Assembly (NCBI RefSeq): GCF_014647675.1
Contig: NZ_BMPQ01000022.1
Span: 1 to 64,000, forward strand
DNA: 64,000 nucleotides
Source: Streptomyces flaveus
GTDB taxonomy: Bacteria; Actinomycetota; Actinomycetes; Streptomycetales; Streptomycetaceae
Direction: 5' to 3'
The notes under the pieces are model-generated. The model made no database searches. It saw nothing but the letters and a program-made list of their open reading frames with translations, and was not told the origin of the DNA. How positions within the stretch are numbered: position 1 is the stretch's first letter; each line of letters opens with the position of its first letter. A program made the translations under genes and the position numbers. This document shows positions 1 through 6,651 of this stretch, in pieces.

Positions 1-263
1 CCCTCGTCCTGAAGGACACGATTCAAAGGCTCAACCGGCGCGGCATCGTCGTCATGGCCTCGGGGATCCGTCCGGGCCAGCGTCAAGTCCTGGAATCCAT
101 GGGCGTGTTGGAGCTGCTGCGGCTGAAGGAAAGCGAGTACTACAGCACGCCGGAGGCGATCCGGGGAGCGCGCACCCACCTGGAGTGCACCGGTGTCCTG
201 CCGCTTCTCCCCGCCCAGAAATCCCGGACCATCAGTGAGGAAGCAGAGGAAACCGTCGGATGA
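1..263 (+). CDS. SulP-family anion permease, C-terminal STAS domain (5' end outside window)
   Basis: Only the last 86 codons are present, in the frame opening at base 3. The peptide runs LVLKDTIQRLNRRGIVV, then MASGIRPGQ, VLESMGVLELL, and ends in a polar tail (SEEAEETVG). This is the alternating strand-helix pattern of the cytoplasmic STAS domain at the end of SulP sulfate/bicarbonate transporters. The membrane part must lie upstream of the window, so the substrate cannot be judged. The stop codon overlaps the ATG of the next gene (ATGA at 260), which implies translational coupling. A free-standing STAS protein is possible but less likely. Confidence 0.7.
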   Translation, partial: LVLKDTIQRLNRRGIVVMASGIRPGQRQVLESMGVLELLRLKESEYYSTPEAIRGARTHLECTGVLPLLPAQKSRTISEEAEETVG

Positions 264-667
264 GCACTCCGCCCGCATCGCTGCGCATGGTCGAGGTATC
301 CGGTGCCGAGGCCCTGTGGCTGCTGGAGGGCAGTTCGCTGGGGCGGCTGGTGTACACACAGCGGGACCTGACCGTCGTACGGCCCGGTCGGCACACGTGG
401 GAGTTCGGGCGGCTGGTGGTGCGCACACCCGCGCCGGCCGCCGCGGTCCCGGCGACAGTGACGTATCACGTGGACGAGATCCGAGTGGTGGGTGGCACCG
501 GCTGGACGGTCACCGTCTCCGGCCCGGTCGATGTGATCACCGATCCCGACGAGGCCGCCCACTACCAACGCACTCTCGCCGGCTGGACACACGGCCCGCA
601 TGACACGCTGCTGCGCCTGCACCCCAAGACGGTGAGCGGATTCCGCCTCGCCCGCGCGGAGGCGTGA
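260..667 (+). CDS. PNPOx-like FMN-binding split-barrel protein
   Basis: A 135-residue protein with the layout of small pyridoxamine-5'-phosphate-oxidase-like proteins. An N-terminal helix (AEALWLLEGSSLGRLVYT) is followed by strands including TVTYHVDEIRVV and a WTVTVSGPVDVITDP segment, and the end is LHPKTVSGFRLAR. Family members bind FMN or F420 and many are found in actinobacterial stress regulons; the substrate here is unknown. The start overlaps the preceding stop, and its own stop overlaps the next start, so 1-1550 looks like one transcription unit. The GRxV motif near residue 33 replaces the usual RVA/GRVA of the family. Confidence 0.75.
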   Translation: MSTPPASLRMVEVSGAEALWLLEGSSLGRLVYTQRDLTVVRPGRHTWEFGRLVVRTPAPAAAVPATVTYHVDEIRVVGGTGWTVTVSGPVDVITDPDEAAHYQRTLAGWTHGPHDTLLRLHPKTVSGFRLARAEA

Positions 668-1098
668 TGAGTACCCGGCTCGAAGCCCTGCCTCACCGGC
701 ATGTGCTCACGCTGCCCGCGATGCCGTCCGCGGTCCGCACGGCCCGGGAGACCGCCGAGCGGGCCCTGGACGAGTGGGGCATAAGCCTGCGCCACCCGAC
801 GGTCGGCCCGGCTCTGCTGATACTCAGCGAGCTGGTCACCAACAGCGTCCGGCACGCCGCGGCGCTCTCCCCGCAGGTGACCGTCATCTACGCGGCGGGC
901 GCGGACTGTCTGGCCTTCGCCGTGCACGACCGCCACCCCCACCAGCCCTCGCTGAACGCGTCGGTCACCGACACCGGCACGGGGGCGGGCGGTCTGGCCA
1001 CCGTCATGGAGCTCACCCTCGGCCTGGGCGGCACCGCGGTCGTCCGGGCCGACGTCGACGGCAAGGGCAAGAGCATCTGGATCACCCTTCCACTCTGA
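667..1098 (+). CDS. ATP-binding (HATPase_c) anti-sigma-factor-like regulator
   Basis: A 143-residue single-domain GHKL ATPase of the RsbW/SpoIIAB type common in Streptomyces. LILSELVTNSVRHA carries the N-box (E and N that bind Mg-ATP). FAVHDRHPHQP is a degenerate G1 box, and GTGAGGLATVMELTLGLGG fits the G2 region. Such proteins sequester sigma factors or phosphorylate STAS antagonists, and the next gene encodes a STAS domain, so the pair may form a partner switch. ATG at 667 was preferred to GTG at 664 because GGAGG at 658-662 is then better spaced. The target sigma factor is not in the window. Confidence 0.82.
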   Translation: MSTRLEALPHRHVLTLPAMPSAVRTARETAERALDEWGISLRHPTVGPALLILSELVTNSVRHAAALSPQVTVIYAAGADCLAFAVHDRHPHQPSLNASVTDTGTGAGGLATVMELTLGLGGTAVVRADVDGKGKSIWITLPL

Positions 1099-1133
1099 CC
1101 AAACAGGCCGACTGCGCAAGGAAGTTGACGACC

Positions 1134-1550
1134 ATGACCATCGAGTGGCGCTACACCGTCGAACAGGACCTCGGCATCCTGTCTGTCTCCGGATACCTGG
1201 GACCGGACGCCGTTCGCCGCTTCGCCGGCGCCGTCGGCTGGGTCGTGGGACGCGGGACCGGCCCGGTCATCGTCGACCTGACCGAACTGCGCGGCTGGTC
1301 GGCCGAGGGACAGCTGGCGATCACCGACGCCGCACGCCGCCTCGCCGCAGCCGACCGCAGCCTGGAACTGGCCGCGATCCCCGCCGACGGCTCCCACGTC
1401 CCCGACGGAGACTGCTCGCCCATCCCCGTGCATGCCGACCTGGTCGGCGCGCTCGCCTCACACAGCACACGGCACGGCGAGGCGCCGGAGGGACGCCACG
1501 AGTGGAGGACGACAGAGTGGCCGAGGACTGGAGACGACGCCGGCGAGTGA
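1134..1550 (+). CDS. STAS-domain protein, putative anti-sigma antagonist
   Basis: A 138-residue protein. The first 90 residues follow the STAS fold: WRYTVEQDLGILSVSGYLG, then PVIVDLTELRGWSAEGQLAI, then helix and strand. The canonical phosphorylated Ser in D-x-S is not obvious; the position reads DLTELRGWSAEG. Function as an antagonist is therefore inferred mostly from the adjacent HATPase gene, 36 bp upstream. The C-terminal 45 residues (from about GDCSPIPVH) are hydrophilic and not part of the domain. ATG at 1134 is the only sensible start. Confidence 0.72.
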   Translation: MTIEWRYTVEQDLGILSVSGYLGPDAVRRFAGAVGWVVGRGTGPVIVDLTELRGWSAEGQLAITDAARRLAAADRSLELAAIPADGSHVPDGDCSPIPVHADLVGALASHSTRHGEAPEGRHEWRTTEWPRTGDDAGE

Positions 1551-1561
1551 GCCCGGCTGGT

Positions 1562-1714
1562 TCAGCCAGGGGCGAAGGCGCCGTCGTCGTCCCGTACGGG
1601 GACGACGGTGCAGGTGTCCTCGCCCTCCGCGGCGATGGCCACGTCCTCGGCGAAGCCCGTCGCGGACAGCTCCCGGCCGGAGACACCCGCGCCACGCAGC
1701 GGAATAACTCTCAC
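1562..1714 (-). CDS. Possible small protein of unknown function
   Basis: A 50-codon frame on the minus strand, GTG start at 1714 preceded by a purine-rich AGGAAGG stretch. The peptide starts MRVIPLRGAGVSGRELS and has an acidic second half. I do not recognise a family. The open frame extends upstream to ATG 1774, but that extension would run through the palindrome at 1743-1758, so the shorter form was preferred. It lies divergent from the ArsR regulator and could share its operator. It may equally be a chance open frame. Confidence 0.3.
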   Translation of the reverse strand: MRVIPLRGAGVSGRELSATGFAEDVAIAAEGEDTCTVVPVRDDDGAFAPG

Positions 1715-1742
1715 GCAAGCCTTCCTCACATCACGTATGGAG

Positions 1743-1758
1743 TTGCTAAACTTAGCAA
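1743..1758. promoter_or_regulatory. Perfect 16-bp palindrome, candidate repressor operator
   Basis: TTGCTAAACTTAGCAA has seven-base arms around a central AC. It is strikingly AT-rich in a very GC-rich region. It sits between the small minus-strand frame and the ArsR gene. Metal or redox repressors of the ArsR and Fur families bind dyads of this size, so it may be the operator of the ArsR protein encoded at 1969, about 210 bp away. This assignment is inference. Confidence 0.5.
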
Positions 1759-1853
1759 TTGTCGAGGTCGTCACTGCTGATTCCGGGCGGTTCGGTTCTC
1801 GTGCGCGGATTCGGCGCGGCCGCCGCCGCAGGCGAGGATGGGCCGCATGTGTG

Positions 1854-1906
1854 TGACGAGCGAAGCGAGATGGGGGTCCCCCCGCCCGAAGGGTGGGGGA
1901 GGGTGG
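1854..1906. repeat. Streptomycete-type GC-rich interspersed repeat
   Basis: The stretch contains CGAGCGAAGCGAGATGGGGGTCCC-type sequence followed by CCGCCCGAAGGGTGGGGGAG. It forms nested short inverted repeats (GGGGGTCCCCC; CCGCCC-GAA-GGGTGGG). A related element is found at 7117-7199 inside a membrane-protein gene. It lies in the leader of the arsR gene and could affect transcript folding. Confidence 0.6.
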
Positions 1907-1968
1907 ATGCGATGCGCCGAGGACCGGCCAATACGGCCGTACTGTTCCGCCGGGGAGGGGACGGCACG

Positions 1969-2319
1969 ATGAGCACGCCGCTGTACCAACTGAAGGCCGA
2001 GTTCTTCAAGACGATCGGCCATCCCGCGCGCATCCGGGTCCTGGAGCTGCTGAGCGAGCGCGAGCATGCGGTGGCGGAGATGCTGCCCGAGGTGGGGATC
2101 GAGCCGGCCCACCTGTCGCAGCAGCTCGCGGTGCTGCGCCGGGCGAACCTGGTGGTGACCCGCAAGGAGGGCTCGACCGTGTACTACTCGCTGACCAGCC
2201 CGCACATCGCCGAGCTGCTCAGGGTCGCCCGCACCATCCTGTCCGGCGTGCTCGCCGGCCAGGCCGAACTGCTCGCCGACCTTCAGGCCGCCCAGACGCA
2301 GGCGAAACCGCCGTCGTAA
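1969..2319 (+). CDS. ArsR/SmtB-family transcriptional regulator (Rv0081-like)
   Basis: A 116-residue winged-helix repressor. FFKTIGHPARIRVLELLSERE is the typical ArsR N-terminal helix pair, HLSQQLAVLRRANLVVTRKEG is the recognition helix and turn, and VYYSLTS is the wing. No metal-binding cysteines are visible, as in the M. tuberculosis homologue Rv0081, which precedes the same set of hydrogenase-like genes and is a hypoxia-response hub. It is therefore the likely local regulator of the 2470-9836 operon. The open frame extends back to 1759, but ATG 1969 matches family length and is preceded by GGGGAGGGG. Confidence 0.88.
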   Translation: MSTPLYQLKAEFFKTIGHPARIRVLELLSEREHAVAEMLPEVGIEPAHLSQQLAVLRRANLVVTRKEGSTVYYSLTSPHIAELLRVARTILSGVLAGQAELLADLQAAQTQAKPPS

Positions 2320-2416
2320 CGCCGGCCCTCAATCGGTGGCCGTCTCCCGGGAGTTGACAGCGCTCCGTGGTGCGGGAGGCGGCCGCCTTCACCCCCGAGT
2401 GCCGTAACTCCGGTCG

Positions 2417-2437
2417 CAGGTGCCTGTTGGACACCTG
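2417..2437. promoter_or_regulatory. Inverted repeat upstream of the Ehr-like operon
   Basis: CAGGTG and CACCTG are separated by nine bases, 33 bp before the first structural gene and downstream of arsR. It could be an operator or overlap a promoter. It does not match the CCGNNCGG box seen elsewhere in the window. Confidence 0.35.
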
Positions 2438-2469
2438 TAGACAAGTCCTCACCGTGTCAGGGAGGGTTC

Positions 2470-2952
2470 ATGGGCCTGTTGCGCAAGATCCGGGACACCG
2501 GTCAGGTGGCCGAGCCCGCTCCACCGCGCCCGGAGGGTGGCGTCCCCCCGCAGGCGCGGGAGTTCGGCGGCTCGGTGCAGGTGCGGTGCGTGGACGCCGG
2601 GTCCTGCAACGGTTGCGAGATCGAGATCGCCGCGGCCTTCAATCCGGTGTACGACGCCGAGCGGTACGGCGCCCGGCTGGTGGCCTCGCCCCGGCACGCG
2701 GACGTGGCCCTGGTGACGGGGCCGGTGACGCGGAACATGGCCGAGCCGTTGCGCCGCACGGTCGCCGCGATGCCCGAGCCGCGGCTGGTCGTCGCGGTCG
2801 GGGACTGTGCGATCAACTGCGGGGAGTTCGCGGGCGGGTACGGCGTCGAGGGCGCCGTCTCCGATGTCGTACCGGTGGATCTGGCGGTACCCGGCTGCCC
2901 GCCGCGGCCGGACGAGATCGTGGCGGCACTGCGGAGGGTGACCGGACGGTGA
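2470..2952 (+). CDS. NuoB/HycG-like [4Fe-4S] subunit of an Ehr-type membrane complex
   Basis: A 160-residue homologue of the complex I NuoB / hydrogenase small-subunit family. The proximal cluster ligands are intact: Cys46 and Cys49 in SCNGCEIE, Cys113 in VGDCAINCGEF, and Cys143 in PGCPPRPDEI. The subunit should bind the terminal iron-sulfur cluster at the junction of the peripheral and membrane arms. It is first in a six-gene run with overlapping stops and starts, in the order of M. tuberculosis Rv0082-Rv0087. The iron-sulfur site is kept although the partner large subunit (8358-9836) has lost its NiFe ligands. Confidence 0.9.
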   Translation: MGLLRKIRDTGQVAEPAPPRPEGGVPPQAREFGGSVQVRCVDAGSCNGCEIEIAAAFNPVYDAERYGARLVASPRHADVALVTGPVTRNMAEPLRRTVAAMPEPRLVVAVGDCAINCGEFAGGYGVEGAVSDVVPVDLAVPGCPPRPDEIVAALRRVTGR

Positions 2953-4994
2953 GCCTGATTCCGGCCGCCCTCGCGACGGCCACCGTGTTGGGCGTGGCGG
3001 GCGCGCCGGCCGGACTGGTCCTGCCGCCGCGGGTGCGCGGCTGGGTGGTGGGTGTGTTGACGGCGGGCGTGGGGGTGGCCGGTGGTACGGCGGGTGTGGC
3101 TGCACTGGGCGGAAGCCGCTGGTCGGCCGAGGTACCCGGGCTGCTGCCGCTGGCCGGGACGCATCTGGCGGTGGACGCGCTGTCGGGCTTGTTCATGGCG
3201 GTGGCCGGGGCCGTGGTGGCGGCGGTCGCGGTCTACGGCATCGGCTATGTGACCGGGCACGGATCGCATGGGTCGTACGGCCTCGGCTCGCGGGGCGCCC
3301 AAGCGGTGCTGCCGCTGTTCGCGCTGAGCCTGCTGCTGGTGCCGGCGGCGGCCTCGGTGTCGACGTTCCTGCTGCTGTGGGAGCTGATGGCGCTCACCTC
3401 GCTGCTGCTTGTCCTGGCCGAGCACCGGGCCCGGCCCGCCGTGCTGCAGGCGGGCGTCTGGTACGCGGTGATGACCCACCTGGGGCTCGTCCTGCTGCTC
3501 GCGGGCCTGTCCGTGTACGCCGCACAGGCCGGGGGCGAGACCTTCGCCGCCCTGCGTGCCGGTACGGCGGGGATCTCGCCGACCTTGCGCGGGCTCGTCT
3601 TCGTGCTGACGGCGGTGGCGTTCACCTCCAAGGCGGGACTCGTGCCGCTGCACGCCTGGCTGCCGCGGGCGCATCCCGAAGCACCCAGCGCCGTCTCGGC
3701 GTTGATGAGCGCGGCCATGGTCAACCTCGGCGTCTACGGCCTCGTCCGCGTCGGATTCGACCTGCTCGGCGGGGGACCCGCCTGGTGGTGGCTGCTCGTG
3801 ATGGCCATGGGCGGGCTGTCGGCGGTCTACGGGATCCTGCAGGCCGCGATGGCCTCGGATCTCAAGCGGCTGCTGGCGTACTCGACGTCCGAGAACATGG
3901 GGCTGGTCGTGCTCGGTGTGGGTGCGGCCGGGTTGTTCGCCCACGCCGGGAACGACGCGCCGGCGGGGCTGGCGCTGGCGGCCGCGCTGCTGCACGTGGT
4001 CAACCACTCGGCTTTCAAGGCCCTGCTGTTCGGCGCGGCGGGTTCGGTGCTGCGGGCCACAGGAGAACGGAACCTGGATCTGCTGGGCGGGCTGCGGGCC
4101 CGGATGCCGGTCACGGCGGGGCTGTTCGCGGTCGGCGCGCTGGGCGCGGTGGCGCTGCCGCCGGGCAACGGGTTCATCAGCGAGTGGCTGCTCCTGCAGT
4201 CGATGATCCACGGTCTGGAAGTGCCCGGGGTGACCACGGCGATCGTGCTGCCGCTCGCGGTGGCGGTGATCGCCCTGTCGGCGGGTCTTGCGGCGGCGGT
4301 GTTCGTCAAGGCGCTCGGCGTGGGCTTCTTCGCCCGCCCGCGCGGCGAACCGGCCACCGCGGCCAAGGAGTCGCCGCCGCTCATGCTGGCCGGGATGGGG
4401 CTGCTCGCGGCGCTGTGCGCGGCGCTCGCCCTGGTGCCGGGGCTGCTGGGCGGCGGCCTGGACCGCGCGGTGGAGGCGGCCGGACTCACCGGGACGCGGC
4501 CGGTCGCGGGCGGCGGGCTGCGGGTGCGCCTGGAAGAGGTGTCCGCCACGCTGTCCCCGCTGTGGGTGATCGCGGCGCTGGTGGTCGCACTGGGCTCGGT
4601 CATGGCGACGGTGAATTGGGCGACGCGGCGCCGGCAGCGGCGTACGCAGGCGAGGCTGTGGGACTGCGGTGGCGGGGCGCCGACGCCGCGTATGGCCTAT
4701 ACGGCCACCTCGTTCGCCGAGCCGTTGCAGCGGGTCTTCGACGACGTGCTGGCGCCGGAGCAGGACGTGGACGTCACGCCGGTGCGCGAGTCGGCGTATC
4801 TCGTGGAGCGGGTGGAGTTCCGCAACCGGGTGCCCGACCGGATCGAGCACCGCCTTTACCAACCGGTCCTCGACCTGCTGGCCGCCGCCGGGCAGTCGGC
4901 GCGCAGGCTGGCGGGCGGCAGCGTGCACACGTATCTCGGCTACGGCTTCGTCGGGCTGATCACGCTGCTTGTCGTGCTGGTGGTGGGCTGGTGA
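2949..4994 (+). CDS. HyfB/NuoL-M-like proton-translocating membrane subunit
   Basis: A 681-residue polytopic membrane protein of the Mrp-antiporter/NuoL-M family. The family core is clear: WELMALTSLLLVLAEHR, KAGLVPLHAWLPRAHPEAPS and ASDLKRLLAYSTSENMG, carrying the conserved Glu and Lys residues of the ion channel. About 14 or more membrane spans can be counted. It ends with a cytoplasmic segment (from WATRRRQRRTQARLWDCGGG) typical of HyfB. GTG 2949 overlaps the previous stop (GTGA). It should couple electron transfer in the complex to H+ or Na+ movement. Counterpart of Rv0083. Confidence 0.9.
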   Translation: MSLIPAALATATVLGVAGAPAGLVLPPRVRGWVVGVLTAGVGVAGGTAGVAALGGSRWSAEVPGLLPLAGTHLAVDALSGLFMAVAGAVVAAVAVYGIGYVTGHGSHGSYGLGSRGAQAVLPLFALSLLLVPAAASVSTFLLLWELMALTSLLLVLAEHRARPAVLQAGVWYAVMTHLGLVLLLAGLSVYAAQAGGETFAALRAGTAGISPTLRGLVFVLTAVAFTSKAGLVPLHAWLPRAHPEAPSAVSALMSAAMVNLGVYGLVRVGFDLLGGGPAWWWLLVMAMGGLSAVYGILQAAMASDLKRLLAYSTSENMGLVVLGVGAAGLFAHAGNDAPAGLALAAALLHVVNHSAFKALLFGAAGSVLRATGERNLDLLGGLRARMPVTAGLFAVGALGAVALPPGNGFISEWLLLQSMIHGLEVPGVTTAIVLPLAVAVIALSAGLAAAVFVKALGVGFFARPRGEPATAAKESPPLMLAGMGLLAALCAALALVPGLLGGGLDRAVEAAGLTGTRPVAGGGLRVRLEEVSATLSPLWVIAALVVALGSVMATVNWATRRRQRRTQARLWDCGGGAPTPRMAYTATSFAEPLQRVFDDVLAPEQDVDVTPVRESAYLVERVEFRNRVPDRIEHRLYQPVLDLLAAAGQSARRLAGGSVHTYLGYGFVGLITLLVVLVVGW

Positions 4995-5956
4995 ACACGG
5001 TCGGATACGCGGCGATCGTCCTCCAGGTGGGCGCGGTGGTGGCCGGAGCGCCCCTGTTGACCGGTCTGATGCGGCAGACCCGGGCGCGTCTGGAGGGGCG
5101 GGCCGGGGCCGGGGTGCTCCAGCCGTGGCGGGACGTGCGCAAGCTGCTGCGCAAGGAGCCGATCACGCCGGTCGGGACGGGCCCGGCGTTCCGGTGGGCG
5201 CCGCCGGTACTGGTGGCCACCTCGCTGGTGCTGGCCGTGCTGGTGCCGCTGGTCTCCACGGAGTCGCCCGTGCGGGGGCGGGCGGATCTGATCGTCGTGG
5301 TGGCGCTGCTGGCGCTGGGCACGGTGGCGTTGGCGCTCGCGGGGCTGGATACGGGCACGGCGTTCGGCGGGATGGGCGCCTCGCGGGAGATGACCATCGC
5401 CGCGCTGGTGGAGCCGACCATCCTGATGGCGGTGTTCGCGCTGTCGATTCCGGCCGGGTCGACGAACCTGCCCGTCATCGTCGCCGGAGCGGCCGACGAG
5501 CCCGCACGCCTCACCTCTCCGGCCGGGCTGCTGGCGATCGCCGCGCTCTCGGTGGCGGTGCTGGCCGAGACGGGGCGGCTGCCGGTGGACAATCCCTCGA
5601 CCCACCTGGAGCTGACCATGGTCCACGAGGCCATGGTCCTCGAATACGCGGGCCCGGACCTGGCGCTGGTCGAGTTCGGGGCGCAGCTGCGGCTGACCGT
5701 GCTGCTGGGGCTGCTGGCCTCGCTGTTCGCGCCGTGGGGGATCGCCACCAGTGCCTCCTCGCTCGCGGCCGTGCTGCTGGCCCTGGTGCTGGTGGTGCTC
5801 AAGGTGGCGGTGCTGGGGACGGTGCTGGCGGCGGCTGAGGTGTTCTGGGCCAAACTGCGGCTGTTCCGCGTGCCCGAACTCCTCGCTGGCTCTTTCCTGT
5901 TGGCGCTGCTGGCGGTGACCGCCTCGTACTTCATGGGCGGAGAGGGGGGACAGTGA
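4991..5956 (+). CDS. HyfC/HycD (NuoH-like) membrane anchor subunit
   Basis: A 321-residue, roughly eight-span membrane protein of the NuoH/HycD family. The signature loop is QPWRDVRKLLRKEPITPVG near residues 37-55. The acidic loops ETGRLPVDNPSTHLELTM and HEAMVLEYAGPDLALVE supply the conserved Glu/Asp residues at the quinone or electron-transfer interface. It anchors the hydrophilic NuoB/NuoD-like module to the membrane. GTG 4991 overlaps the stop of the upstream gene, and its own stop overlaps the next ATG. Counterpart of M. tuberculosis hycD (Rv0084). Confidence 0.92.
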   Translation: MNTVGYAAIVLQVGAVVAGAPLLTGLMRQTRARLEGRAGAGVLQPWRDVRKLLRKEPITPVGTGPAFRWAPPVLVATSLVLAVLVPLVSTESPVRGRADLIVVVALLALGTVALALAGLDTGTAFGGMGASREMTIAALVEPTILMAVFALSIPAGSTNLPVIVAGAADEPARLTSPAGLLAIAALSVAVLAETGRLPVDNPSTHLELTMVHEAMVLEYAGPDLALVEFGAQLRLTVLLGLLASLFAPWGIATSASSLAAVLLALVLVVLKVAVLGTVLAAAEVFWAKLRLFRVPELLAGSFLLALLAVTASYFMGGEGGQ

Positions 5957-6651
5957 TGAGCGAGAGTCTGTTCAGCCAGCTGCTCAATCTGGCCTGCGGG
6001 GCGTTCCTGCTGGCCGCCGTGGTGGTGCTGTGGCGGCGCGAACTCGCCGCGATCGTCCGGCTCTTCGCCCTGCAGGGCCTCGCGCTCGCGGCGATCGCCC
6101 TGCTGCTGGGGCTGCACGAGGACCGCTGGGACCTGCTCGTGGTCGCGGCGGGCATCGGGGCCCTGCGGGCCGGGCTGCTGCCGTATCTGATCCGGCGGGC
6201 CCTGGCCGTGCTCGTCGCCGGACAGGACGGCGGGCATGGCGGCGGGCACGGCGAGGCCCGTGAGACGCAGCCGCTGGTGAATGTGGCGGCCTCGCTGCTG
6301 ACCGCCGCCGCGCTCACCCTCCTCGCCTACGCCGTCGCCCGCCCCTTGGTCGAACTGGATCCGACCCCGGCGACCCGCGCGCTGCCGGTGGGCCTGGCCG
6401 TGGTGCTGATCGGCTTCTTCGTGCTGGTGACCCGGCGCCGGGCGCTTGCCCAGGTGGTCGGGTTCCTGCTGCTGGACAACGGCATCACCGCGACCGCCTT
6501 CCTGGCCACCTCCGGCGTGCCGCTCATCGTCGAACTCGGCGTCTCCTTCGACGTGTTGCTCGCCGTGCTGGTACTGCAGCTGCTCACCGTGCGGGTGCGG
6601 GAGGCGTTCGGCACCACCGACATCGACGACCTGCGGGAGTTGCACGACTGA
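5956..6651 (+). CDS. HyfE-like (NuoK-related) membrane subunit
   Basis: A 231-residue protein with about seven membrane helices, matching HyfE/HycP (Rv0085). LFSQLLNLACGAFLLAAVVVLW opens it, and VVGFLLLDNGITATAFL is the conserved segment corresponding to NuoK. A His/Gly-rich loop (GQDGGHGGGHGEARE) lies between the spans near residues 95-110. ATG 5956 overlaps the upstream stop (TGATG); GTG 5953 is the alternative. Its role is structural or ion-channel within the complex. Confidence 0.88.
   Translation: MSESLFSQLLNLACGAFLLAAVVVLWRRELAAIVRLFALQGLALAAIALLLGLHEDRWDLLVVAAGIGALRAGLLPYLIRRALAVLVAGQDGGHGGGHGEARETQPLVNVAASLLTAAALTLLAYAVARPLVELDPTPATRALPVGLAVVLIGFFVLVTRRRALAQVVGFLLLDNGITATAFLATSGVPLIVELGVSFDVLLAVLVLQLLTVRVREAFGTTDIDDLRELHD

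Noticed and set aside
1926..1939. OsdR-like box GGCCAATACGGCCG just before arsR
   Set aside because: Only the right half matches and there is no phased partner; not listed as a site.
2502..4928. Minus-strand 808-codon frame opposite the HyfB-like gene
   Set aside because: His/Arg/Gln-rich shadow of a membrane-protein gene; no domain.
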